A program made the translations under genes and the position numbers. This document shows, one piece after another, positions 7,499 through 14,241 of a DNA stretch of 14,241 nucleotides (position 1 is the stretch's first letter; each line of letters begins with the position of its first letter). The notes beneath the pieces are model-generated. The model made no database searches. It saw only the letters and a program-made list of their open reading frames with translations, and was not told the origin of the DNA. The stretch covers positions 1 through 14,241 of the forward strand of contig WTHY01000051.1 in assembly GCA_011522945.1 (NCBI GenBank), read 5' to 3'. This stretch comes from Alphaproteobacteria bacterium. Its GTDB lineage: Bacteria; Pseudomonadota; Alphaproteobacteria; Puniceispirillales; Puniceispirillaceae.

Positions 7499-7526
7499 TT
7501 GACAGCAGAAAACAGATGCGTTTATT
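7499..7526 (+). promoter_or_regulatory. Possible promoter for the FYDLN-acid gene
   Basis: A perfect TTGACA (7499-7504) is followed by 16 bases and TTTATT (7521-7526, four of six to the -10 consensus). It lies 47 bases before the ATG at 7574 and is divergent from the aroA promoter. Confidence 0.5.
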
Positions 7527-7573
7527 CCCGTTTAGTGTATAGGTGTATCAGTAAAGTTCTGTAGGTAAGTCAC

Positions 7574-7948
7574 ATGTCAAAAACAAAACTTGGTATCAAA
7601 AGACGCTGCGGATCATGCGGCACAAAATTTTATGATTTTAATAAAAGCCCCATTATTTGCCCATCTTGCGAGGCAAAGTTCGACCCTGAACAATTGTTGA
7701 AATCTCGCAGAGGACGTGTGGCTGCTAAGACTGAAGCAGCTCAAAGCGAAGCTGTGGCTGAAAATGTCGAATTGATTGCAGATGATGAGCAAACATCAGA
7801 TATGCAGAATGAAGCTGATGAACTGGCAGATGGCGATGAGTTTGTTGCTCCGCCAAGCAGCGATGATGATGAAAGTGCAGACGTTGTAGAAGATGAAGAA
7901 TTTATCGCAACCCTCGATGATGAAGATATTGACGAGGAAGACGTCTAG
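7574..7948 (+). CDS. FYDLN-acid family protein (TIGR02300-like), function unknown
   Basis: The 124-residue protein belongs by pattern to the small alphaproteobacterial FYDLN-acid family, whose function is not established. The N-terminus is a zinc-ribbon: Cys12-x2-Cys15 and Cys29-x2-Cys32, with the family's name motif between them present here as FYDFN (residues 19-23) followed by KSPIICP. From about residue 62 to the end the chain is strongly acidic, rich in Asp, Glu, Ser and Ala, and probably disordered. No signal peptide or membrane segment is seen, so it should be cytoplasmic. The ATG has a modest AGGT about eight bases upstream. It stands alone on the plus strand, divergent from aroA, which matches its common position near aroA in Alphaproteobacteria. 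The tRNA-Ala gene follows 129 bases later. Confidence 0.85.
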   Translation: MSKTKLGIKRRCGSCGTKFYDFNKSPIICPSCEAKFDPEQLLKSRRGRVAAKTEAAQSEAVAENVELIADDEQTSDMQNEADELADGDEFVAPPSSDDDESADVVEDEEFIATLDDEDIDEEDV

Positions 7949-8077
7949 GGTCGCGTGCCTAAATTTGGCTAATCTACCAATTTAACAGGTAAAGCCAACA
8001 TTTAAAGCTTGCACCAATACAGCGCTGACTGTAGAAGATGCTGACCCAAATTGGTGTTATGCATCATCAGTGATTAT

Positions 8078-8153
<76 letters not shown>

Positions 8154-8587
8154 ATCACCTTGATAAAGACTGACACAATGTCGGTAGGGTCATAAACTCC
8201 AGATATAGTGTATTTTCGGCTTGGTTTTACGCACTTTTGGCCTCCGTAGCATTTCAGCAACTTGGTATCCGGAAATTAGGGGTAGAACCCTCTCATCGAG
8301 ATTTCTCAAAACCCTTTTCATTGCTGACAATAAATAACATCACGTCACCCAGCCAATGACCTGAAATGACGGTCTTACGAGGCCGTGGATTAAACGCAAA
8401 ATGCGGATGATCATTCTGTTGATTTAATGGCTGCCAAAGGCGCTTAGCATCATATGTCGTTACTATGCTGATTTATGTAGGTCAGCAGGCTTTAGATAAT
8501 GTAGCAGAGACACTGACTAACTGCCATCTATAGATAATTGCAGGTAAGGTCATTTGTAGCTGTCCGCCTGCCAAACATAGAAGTTTA
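8154..8587. other. About 430 bases without a convincing gene
   Basis: Between tRNA-Ala and the end of ptsN I find no protein gene, RNA gene or mobile-element end. The longest suggestive stretch is a minus-strand open frame of 59 codons (8296-8472) with no usual start codon near its beginning; its translation contains WQPLNQQNDHPHFAFNPRP, which is not recognised. A ten-base palindrome ATCTATAGAT lies at 8526-8535. The segment may be a decayed gene or simple spacer. No repeat of the tRNA 3' end, which would mark an integration site, is seen inside it. Confidence 0.5.
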
Positions 8588-9100
8588 TTAAGCTGCTGCC
8601 TGCCGTTTCGATTTTCTCGGCTGATCGCTCATAGGAGCAGATGATACCGACAAGGCATGTTTTAACTCATCTGACGATGTAATGGTTTTAAGGCGGCTGC
8701 GAAGCCCTCTTTGTGTCAGGCGTTGGCGCAGTTCTTCTAGATGTGCAGAAGCCGTGTCAGCATCTGCCTCAGGCAGCAACAATATACCAAATAAATCAAC
8801 GGCCCGTCCGTCCGTAGCATCGAAATTTATAGGCCGTTTCACTGTTGCAATACAACAGATCATATGCGGGATATCTGCTGAAATAATATGTGGTAAAGCA
8901 ATGCCTCTGCCAATAGCCGTGCTGCCAAGGCGCTCTCGCTGTATCAGCTGGTTTGCTAATAATAATGCCGCATCCTCAGCAAGCACATCCTCATCATGGA
9001 TATGCTTGGAAATCTTTGATGCGACTTCAGCAAATAGCTGTTTCTTGCAGCTCACATCAATGAGATGCGCACATATTATGTTATCTTGAAATAAAACCAT
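8588..9100 (-). CDS. ptsN: PTS IIA-like nitrogen-regulatory protein (EIIA-Ntr)
   Basis: EIIA-Ntr is the last phospho-acceptor of the regulatory PTS-Ntr relay (PtsP, NPr, EIIA-Ntr), which affects potassium transport, nitrogen response and stress signalling rather than sugar uptake. The 170 residues match the family. The phosphorylated histidine is His71 in GRGIALPH, and LGSTAIGRGIALPH (58-71) is the family signature. DLFGILLLPEADADTASAHL at 102-121 is the usual second half. The last 20 or so residues are basic and Ala-rich and extend past the domain. The ATG has only a close AGG upstream. It is the last gene of the lpt block, 117 bases after lptB. The rpoN and hpf genes often found between lptB and ptsN in relatives are absent. 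Confidence 0.93.
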   Translation of the reverse strand: MVLFQDNIICAHLIDVSCKKQLFAEVASKISKHIHDEDVLAEDAALLLANQLIQRERLGSTAIGRGIALPHIISADIPHMICCIATVKRPINFDATDGRAVDLFGILLLPEADADTASAHLEELRQRLTQRGLRSRLKTITSSDELKHALSVSSAPMSDQPRKSKRQAAA

Positions 9101-9217
9101 AAGCCTATACGGTTAGTGAGGCGCGGTCTGTATTGTCCTTAAACCTGACTTAGGACGACCCCGGCGGAGCGTTTATTTGTCATAGCGCGCAGTGCAAGTC
9201 AATAGCATCTAGGCTTG

Positions 9218-10036
9218 TCAGACGGAAAAACGGTCGCCTAAATAGACTTCGCGAACACCCTGATGGGCAACAACTTCTTCTGGTGTGCCTTCCATCAGTA
9301 CGGCACCGTCATGAATGATGTAAGCACGGTCGACAATATCTAATGTATCACGAACATTATGATCAGTGATAAGCACGCCAATACCATGTTCTTTGAGCTG
9401 AATGATAAGCTCTCTGACATCTGCAACAGCGATGGGGTCAATGCCCGCTAGCGGTTCATCTAATAATAAGAAAATAGGTCTGGCAGCCAATGCCCGTGCA
9501 ATCTCAAGACGTCTACGCTCACCACCTGATAGATTTATGGCAAGCGTATGGCGTAAATGACCAATACCGAATTCAGCCATGAGATATTCTAGGATCCGGT
9601 CACGTGTATCTATATTTTTTTCTACGATCTCAAGAACGGCTAATATGTTTTTTTCCACAGTCAGTCCTCGGAAAATTGAGGATTCCTGGGGAAGATATCC
9701 AAGACCTAATCTTGCTCTTTGAAACATAGGCACATCTGTTACATCAATGCCACTAAGTTCAACACGCCCTTCATCAGATGGCATTAAACCAGATATCATG
9801 TAGAATGTGGTCGTCTTGCCAGCGCCATTTGGCCCTAATAATCCAATTGCCTCTCCACGTTTAACGCGCAAGGATACGTTGCGGACAACAGGACGATTCC
9901 CGAGATATTTTCCAAGACCAGTCACACGTAGTTCCTGTTGTGTTTGCACAAGCCCTATTGGCGGCTGGTCAGCAGAACTCACCGCTTGGTTTGCACTATT
10001 TGGTGCCGTCAAATTTAAATACGGGTTTTGGCTCAT
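9218..10036 (-). CDS. lptB: LPS export ABC transporter ATP-binding protein LptB
   Basis: LptB is the cytoplasmic ATPase of the LptB2FGC complex that extracts lipopolysaccharide from the inner membrane. The ABC features are all there: Walker A GPNGAGKT at 68-75, Q-loop Gln117 in YLPQESS, signature LSGGERRR at 169-176, Walker B FLLLDEP at 189-195 with Glu194, and switch His226 in ITDHNVRD. GLGYLPQESSIFRGLTVEKN and the VYLGDRF end are specific to LptB among ABC ATPases. At 272 residues it carries about 30 more N-terminal residues than E. coli LptB; a GTG at codon 30 would give 243 residues, but its ribosome binding site spacing is poor, so I keep the first ATG. It follows lptA by 42 bases. lptF and lptG are not in the window. 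Confidence 0.97.
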   Translation of the reverse strand: MSQNPYLNLTAPNSANQAVSSADQPPIGLVQTQQELRVTGLGKYLGNRPVVRNVSLRVKRGEAIGLLGPNGAGKTTTFYMISGLMPSDEGRVELSGIDVTDVPMFQRARLGLGYLPQESSIFRGLTVEKNILAVLEIVEKNIDTRDRILEYLMAEFGIGHLRHTLAINLSGGERRRLEIARALAARPIFLLLDEPLAGIDPIAVADVRELIIQLKEHGIGVLITDHNVRDTLDIVDRAYIIHDGAVLMEGTPEEVVAHQGVREVYLGDRFSV

Positions 10037-10078
10037 TTACCTACTAGGTGTCCCTCTTGGCTTTACGCCATTATAATT

Positions 10079-10879
10079 TTATTCAGCTGATGCTGGTCTG
10101 AAGATGCCAGTTACGCGGCTTTTGCCAGAGGCAAGCATCTTGCTGATTCCACTATTAAAATCTATTTCAGCCTTTTGTCCATTTAAAATGTTGCCGCCTT
10201 CAGAAATTGTTACATTACCTGTGAGTAAGGCTGTGCCTGCTTTTTGTGTGTAAATAGCAGTATCAGCCTTGGCGCTGCGATCATTTTCCATAATGATGAC
10301 CACATTTCCAGCAGCATCAATTTGATCTACAGTTCCATCTTCATGATTTTGAATTTGTATGTCATCTGCTTCCAAAATGCGACCATCAGGCAAAGTGATT
10401 TGCGCATCTCCCACAGCATGCATTCTGTCTTCTAAGGTAAAAAACTCAAGCAACTGATTAGCCTTTGCAGTCGCATCAGTGGTGATAACTTCAAGAGTCT
10501 GCCCGGTCAGCTTATATATGCCTGTCTTGATATCGTAATCTAAGGTTTCACCGCGCGCAGACTGGGTCTCGTCTTTCATCCGCACATTTCCATTTGCCGT
10601 CACATGAGTGATGTCACCACCATCTTCCTCAGCGCTATAAAAGGCCTGGATATGTTCAGCTTCGATGATTTGAGAGCCTTGTTCTACATAGGCATTGCCT
10701 GTCGCCAGGTAATATCTCTCGGATTGATTCCATTCTAATGCGTCGTCAGCCTCAATGATAATAGGCGATGTATCTGATGTATCTGTAGCAGAGGATTGGG
10801 CAAAGGCTGGGCCACTATGCAACACGACCATAAGCCCGGCTAAACTCAGCCAAAGTCGCCCAAAATAGGTTTTCATCAT
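10079..10879 (-). CDS. lptA: LPS transport periplasmic protein LptA
   Basis: LptA forms the periplasmic bridge that passes lipopolysaccharide from LptC to the outer-membrane LptD/E complex. A signal peptide is clear: MMKTYFGRLW, a hydrophobic core, and AFA at 25-27 before Gln28. The mature part begins with the OstA-like N-terminal pattern IIIEADDALEW ... ATGNAYVEQG ... IEAEHI, and a second similar unit follows (LEADDIQIQ ... IDAAGNVVI ... AKADTAIYTQKAGTALLTGNV). At 266 residues it is longer than E. coli LptA (185), as is usual in Alphaproteobacteria. The frame opens at a GTG four codons upstream, but that GTG lies inside the GGGGGA ribosome binding site, so the ATG at 10877-10879 is chosen; the adjacent ATG at 10876 is equally possible. 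It lies 52 bases after lptC. Confidence 0.93.
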   Translation of the reverse strand: MMKTYFGRLWLSLAGLMVVLHSGPAFAQSSATDTSDTSPIIIEADDALEWNQSERYYLATGNAYVEQGSQIIEAEHIQAFYSAEEDGGDITHVTANGNVRMKDETQSARGETLDYDIKTGIYKLTGQTLEVITTDATAKANQLLEFFTLEDRMHAVGDAQITLPDGRILEADDIQIQNHEDGTVDQIDAAGNVVIIMENDRSAKADTAIYTQKAGTALLTGNVTISEGGNILNGQKAEIDFNSGISKMLASGKSRVTGIFRPASAE

Positions 10880-10931
10880 TAATTCCCCCACATACCGTTC
10901 GGCAGGTATCTCAGACTGGTTATCTCTTTGG

Positions 10932-11579
10932 CTAGTTTACATCTTTTGCTGCTGGTTTGAATGTAAGTTTTGATTTACCTGTAAAAATAATTACGTTCTG
11001 GGCCTCATTGGCTGCCAATCCTTGGCCAGTGACAATCAGATTAGGCCCAACAAGCTCAACCGGGTCTTGGCTTATAAGATTACCATCTTCTAATGCTGCT
11101 AATAAGCTAGTTGCTCGTAATGTAAGATTATGCCTGCTCTGCGTGACTTGTACATCACCGGAAAGATCAAGCGTGCCGGATGTTTCTTCATAAATCGCTT
11201 GAGAGGCTTGGACATTCATACGGCTGCCATCTTTATTGAGTATAAATCCATCAGGTTGCATTAGTAGGATTTTGCCAGCCTCAGGTTGATTTTCAACAGC
11301 CTCTTGGGCGGTGATGTTAAAGCGACTGCCAGATTGTGTTTTGCCGCTATAGCGTGCGCCTAACAAAGATAGGGTGCCGGCTTCAGAAATATTGACAGCT
11401 TGAACTTCAATCTCTATCTGGTCGCCTTGACCGCCAAATCCTAATAGACCAATGACAAGTGCAGAGATGGAAATAGCACTTGCGAGAAATATGACAGATA
11501 AAGAGAGTGCCCTTCGCTTAGGCAGCTGTCCTTCTGGCTCTGCTCTATCCTGGAATATCGATTTAAGATTATTACGCAT
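10932..11579 (-). CDS. lptC: LPS export periplasmic protein LptC
   Basis: LptC is anchored in the inner membrane and hands lipopolysaccharide from LptB2FG to LptA. The 215 residues start with a basic cytoplasmic tail, followed by one membrane helix at about 25-47, and then a periplasmic beta-jellyroll region with repeated strand patterns (SGSRFNITAQEA, GSRMNVQASQAIYEE, GTLDLSGDVQVTQ, LTLRATSLLA). The sequence is weakly conserved, as is common for this family, so position carries much of the call: it sits between rnd and lptA in the standard alphaproteobacterial order. The start is 18 bases downstream of the rnd stop; no strong ribosome binding site is seen, so reinitiation from rnd is plausible. 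Confidence 0.88.
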   Translation of the reverse strand: MRNNLKSIFQDRAEPEGQLPKRRALSLSVIFLASAISISALVIGLLGFGGQGDQIEIEVQAVNISEAGTLSLLGARYSGKTQSGSRFNITAQEAVENQPEAGKILLMQPDGFILNKDGSRMNVQASQAIYEETSGTLDLSGDVQVTQSRHNLTLRATSLLAALEDGNLISQDPVELVGPNLIVTGQGLAANEAQNVIIFTGKSKLTFKPAAKDVN

Positions 11580-11597
11580 AAATTCTAAATCTTGGTC

Positions 11598-12209
11598 TTA
11601 ATGATGGAAGATATCAACAGGTTCAAATCCATGGAGATCAAGCATGATGCGTGTCTTTAGGAAGGCAAAACAAGCTTCTGCCATCTCAGTTCTGTTTTCT
11701 CGTTCTAACATATGATGCAGTTGCTGTTTTAGTTTATGTAAATATAGAACATCGCCAGCAGCATATTTCTGCTGTGCTGTTGTGAGGGTCTTGCTGGCCC
11801 AATCAGAGGATTGTTGTTGCTTTGAAATTTCAATGCCGAGCAGCTCTGAACATAAATCACGAAGCCCGTGCCTATCTGTATAGGTGCGGACTAACTTAGA
11901 CGCTATTTTTGTGCACCAGACAGGGCCAGCAACAGGGCCTATATCACGTGTCAGAACAGCCAGGTCAAATCGTGCATAATGAAATAGCTTTTCTACAGCC
12001 TCATCACTAAGAAGGGCTTTCAAATTCGGGCAGGGAGCGGCTGGCTTTGCTATCTGCACAAGATGTGCATGACCATCTCCCGAGGATATCTGGACCACAC
12101 AAAGCCGGTCGCGATGTAGATTCAATCCAAGAGTTTCTGTATCAATCGCTACAGAATTACCAAGGTCAAGATCGTCCGGTAGGTCATTTTGATATAAAGT
12201 AATGGTCAT
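11598..12209 (-). CDS. rnd: Short RNase D-type 3'-5' exoribonuclease
   Basis: This is a DEDDy-type 3'-5' exonuclease, the family that trims tRNA and other stable RNA precursors. Exo I is AIDTETLGL (Asp23, Glu25), Exo II is FHYARFDLAVL (Asp82), and Exo III is YAAGDVLYL (Tyr149, Asp153); all four metal-binding acidic residues and the tyrosine are present. At 203 residues it has only the exonuclease domain and lacks the C-terminal HRDC domains of E. coli RNase D (about 375 residues). Short forms like this are usual in Alphaproteobacteria beside lptC. It appears to be the first gene of the rnd-lptCAB-ptsN block; a weak AGGTG lies about ten bases before the ATG. Its true substrate is not shown by sequence. 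Confidence 0.9.
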   Translation of the reverse strand: MTITLYQNDLPDDLDLGNSVAIDTETLGLNLHRDRLCVVQISSGDGHAHLVQIAKPAAPCPNLKALLSDEAVEKLFHYARFDLAVLTRDIGPVAGPVWCTKIASKLVRTYTDRHGLRDLCSELLGIEISKQQQSSDWASKTLTTAQQKYAAGDVLYLHKLKQQLHHMLERENRTEMAEACFAFLKTRIMLDLHGFEPVDIFHH

Positions 12210-12288
12210 GGCGGTTTAGCACCTTTGGTGAGTTGAACCCGATATTAAGGCTTGGTTGTAGGCTGGGTATCACAGTTGAAAATAAAAA

Positions 12289-12939
12289 TTAATAAGCCTC
12301 TTGGTCTGTTTCTGCATCTATGTCTGGTTCCAACCAGTGGACGGTCGTAGCCGGATCTGGCCTACGACGTGGTTTTGGCTCAATCGTCTTTTTTCCTACA
12401 TAGACAAAACCGGCGATTTTATCAGTGCCAACCCTACCGCCAAGTGCGTCCAGAACTGTATCATCAAAGGCAGGCCACTCAGTGAGCCATTGCGCACCAT
12501 ACCCTAAGGCAAGCCCTGCTGAAACCAGATTTAAGCAGACAGCTCCAGCTGATAGTTGCATTTCAAAATCCCTGATTTTGAGTGAGTCCACAGGTGTGGA
12601 TATAACAGCAAACACCACGCCGCCACGTGTGAATCTAGTGCGTTCAGCGTCTAACATAGCTTCAGTTGCATCACTGTGATTTGCCATGAATGTTGGTGCC
12701 AGCACTTCAGTACCAAACCAGCTGCCCGCAGCTTTCTCAATCACAACCACCTTCCATGGTGCCAAAGCCCCATGGTCAGGAACCCGCAAGCCACAATTTA
12801 GAATTGTTTCGATAGCCTCTCTTTCAAGAGGGTCTGTATCCAGAGTTTTCGTCAGAACAGACCTACGATTTTGCAGGAATGTTATGACCTCTGGGCTCGC
12901 AACAGGCGCAATGACAGATTGTGTTGCCTCCGAAGACAT
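12289..12939 (-). CDS. Nitroreductase-family FMN oxidoreductase, YdjA-like
   Basis: The protein belongs to the FMN-dependent nitroreductase superfamily, in the short YdjA-like group; the natural substrate is unknown. FMN-contact features are NRRSVLTKTL at 24-33, PDHGALAPWK at 54-63, LGYGAQWLTEWPAFD at 145-159, and IAGFVYVGKK followed by an RRRPD near 191-195. The 216 residues include about 15 extra at the N-terminus and an acidic C-terminal tail. The ATG is well supported by GGAG (12947-12950) seven bases upstream. It is on the same strand as rnd, with 79 bases between, and downstream of the TpsB-like gene with 284 bases between, so it is probably its own unit. No signal peptide or membrane segment is seen. 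Confidence 0.9.
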   Translation of the reverse strand: MSSEATQSVIAPVASPEVITFLQNRRSVLTKTLDTDPLEREAIETILNCGLRVPDHGALAPWKVVVIEKAAGSWFGTEVLAPTFMANHSDATEAMLDAERTRFTRGGVVFAVISTPVDSLKIRDFEMQLSAGAVCLNLVSAGLALGYGAQWLTEWPAFDDTVLDALGGRVGTDKIAGFVYVGKKTIEPKPRRRPDPATTVHWLEPDIDAETDQEAY

Positions 12940-12977
12940 ATCTTGGCTCCAAATTAAGTGCGATGAAACACGCTAAC

Positions 12978-13006
12978 AATATATAAAAACCTTGGATTTG
13001 CGCGAA
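12978..13006 (-). promoter_or_regulatory. Possible promoter of the nitroreductase gene
   Basis: On the minus strand TTCGCG (13001-13006, a weak -35) is followed by 17 bases and TATATT (12978-12983, five of six to the -10 consensus), leaving a leader of about 32 bases. The rest of 12940-13223 shows no gene, and no good terminator for the barrel gene that ends at 13224. Confidence 0.3.
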
Positions 13007-13223
13007 ACTATAACAGATCTTGGCGAAACAAGCCAGTCAGGAACGTAAAGGCGCTCTATGAAATGTCGAACACAAAGCGGGCTAATTGAGATGCGCTTTA
13101 CATCTATTTGCAGCGCTATCAATCTCTGTCTCTGTTAGATATGGGATAGGCGTTGAACCATACCGTGTTTACCTATTTGCCCTCATTGAAGGTTTAGGTG
13201 AAGCTGGGTAATGACGAGGCGGT

Positions 13224-14241
13224 CTAATAGGTATAACTCATCCGAAAATTTGTTTTACCTTTTCCTTCTTGGTTTGGCTCATCTGAATTTTTGAGCTGAA
13301 GGCTTCTTTCCACCGCAAGCGATAAGCCATTCTTTAAAATTAAGGTTGCGCCAACACCCCAGCTGGCGGCGTTCTGGTTGCGGGTCTCTCCCGCTGTCAG
13401 TTGTCCCTGTTGGCTTACATAGCCAGCGTCAAGCCTTGCAAAATATTGCAGGATACCATTAGCTAACATATCAGATCCGGTTAACACTTGGTTCCAGCGC
13501 AATTTAAAACTTGCCAGAGCGCAATTCTCTCCGCTTAGCGCGCCCGATTCAAATCCACTGCCATAAGATGGACCACCAAAGCTACATTCAGCCCCTGCAA
13601 GGACAGGATGGTCACTAATCATCTGGCGCAGTTTGAAAGACAGATCAGCATCAAGACTATTTAAAGTGGCATTTTTAAAGGGCAGGGCTATACGGCCAGT
13701 CATCTGCCCATCTACTCCGGCAAGCTGATAGTCAACTCTGGCAAATTGTCGGCTATTTCCACGTGCATTGAAAGCATCCAGACCGCTTTCTATGAGAAAT
13801 TTTGCGGCTAATTTTCGGCTGCCAGACAGATTTGTATCATAATCCGCATAAGCTGACACGGTCAGCGTTTTATCCTCGCTGGTGACTGATCCAGCATTTT
13901 TTGAGGTGCTGTTTGCATTTGTAATTATACCACCTAAGTATAAATTTTCACTTCTGGATCTGAGCCAAACCTTTCGGATTTCAGCTGTTTGCGTTTGCGC
14001 GTTTGATTCAAACCCACTGGCTGCTAGCGTCCCCTTTTTTGGCTTTGTGCTAGATTCAGACGCAGCTAGTCTCAGGAACAATCCGTCATCATTGAGGTAG
14101 GTCTCGTAATTTGTTGAGAGATTTTGAAAAATCTCGCTCTTGGGAGAGCGGCTAGCATCGATTGTGAAACTGTCTCTGCCAGTAAAAATATTATTGGCTG
14201 TCAGGCCAATGCTAAGCAGGTCATTCTCCAGCGCATCTGAT
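13224..14241 (-). CDS. TpsB-type (ShlB/FhaC/HecB) outer-membrane transporter, C-terminal barrel part
   Basis: The frame is open without a stop from 13224 to the right window edge, so the N-terminus is missing and 338 residues are visible. They read as a transmembrane beta-barrel: alternating strands, few charged cores, and an aromatic C-terminus (NFRMSYTY). Family features are the early-barrel pattern SPKSEIFQNLSTNYETYLND, the RKVWLRSRSENLYLGG stretch that matches the TpsB 'PLIRSRSxNL' region, and FGGPSYGSGF ... LSGENCALASFKLRW, which matches the TpsB L6-loop region. TpsB proteins secrete a large partner (TpsA) through the outer membrane; the POTRA domains and any partner gene would be beyond 14241. 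The usual Arg of the L6 motif is Ser here, and a cysteine lies on each side (13584-13586 and 13521-13523). A different 16-strand Omp85-like barrel is the alternative. Confidence 0.7.
   Translation of the reverse strand, partial: SDALENDLLSIGLTANNIFTGRDSFTIDASRSPKSEIFQNLSTNYETYLNDDGLFLRLAASESSTKPKKGTLAASGFESNAQTQTAEIRKVWLRSRSENLYLGGIITNANSTSKNAGSVTSEDKTLTVSAYADYDTNLSGSRKLAAKFLIESGLDAFNARGNSRQFARVDYQLAGVDGQMTGRIALPFKNATLNSLDADLSFKLRQMISDHPVLAGAECSFGGPSYGSGFESGALSGENCALASFKLRWNQVLTGSDMLANGILQYFARLDAGYVSQQGQLTAGETRNQNAASWGVGATLILKNGLSLAVERSLQLKNSDEPNQEGKGKTNFRMSYTY

Overview
The window is ordinary, gene-dense alphaproteobacterial chromosome of moderate GC (mid-40s percent by eye, not computed). 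The evidence is gene order as much as protein sequence. aroA-cmk-rpsA-ihfB-lapA-trpF-trpB-trpA and rnd-lptC-lptA-lptB-ptsN are both arrangements typical of Alphaproteobacteria, and so are the FYDLN-acid protein, the short HRDC-less RNase D and the six-domain S1 with its acidic tail. A marine, moderately streamlined lineage (SAR116-like) is possible, but that is a guess. Nearly everything lies on the minus strand; the exceptions are the FYDLN-acid gene and a tRNA-Ala.

Region 1 (about 1-7434, minus strand) runs from an aroA promoter through 5-enolpyruvylshikimate-3-phosphate synthase (aroA), cytidylate kinase (cmk) and ribosomal protein S1 (rpsA). A strong intrinsic terminator follows rpsA. A separate promoter then starts ihfB, followed by a LapA-domain membrane protein, trpF, trpB and trpA; trpA is cut by the left window edge. 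The block links aromatic and tryptophan biosynthesis to nucleotide metabolism, translation and nucleoid structure.

Region 2 (about 7400-8590) is a divergent promoter region followed by the plus-strand zinc-ribbon/acidic-tail FYDLN gene and tRNA-Ala(GGC). After these come about 430 bases with no convincing gene.

Region 3 (8588-12209, minus strand) holds, in transcription order, RNase D, LptC, LptA, LptB and PtsN (EIIA-Ntr). LptC, LptA and LptB are parts of the machine that carries lipopolysaccharide to the outer membrane. rpoN and hpf, which many relatives carry between lptB and ptsN, are absent here.

Region 4 (12289-14241, minus strand) has a YdjA-like nitroreductase and then the C-terminal beta-barrel part of a TpsB (ShlB/FhaC/HecB-type) outer-membrane transporter that runs off the right edge. 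This end is the most accessory-looking part of the window. The barrel protein has an unusual version of the L6-loop motif, flanked by two cysteines.

I found no CRISPR array, insertion sequence, prophage or clearly novel multi-gene system. The points worth a second look are the S1 start and leader, the missing rpoN/hpf, the odd TpsB motif and the divergent aroA/FYDLN regulatory region.
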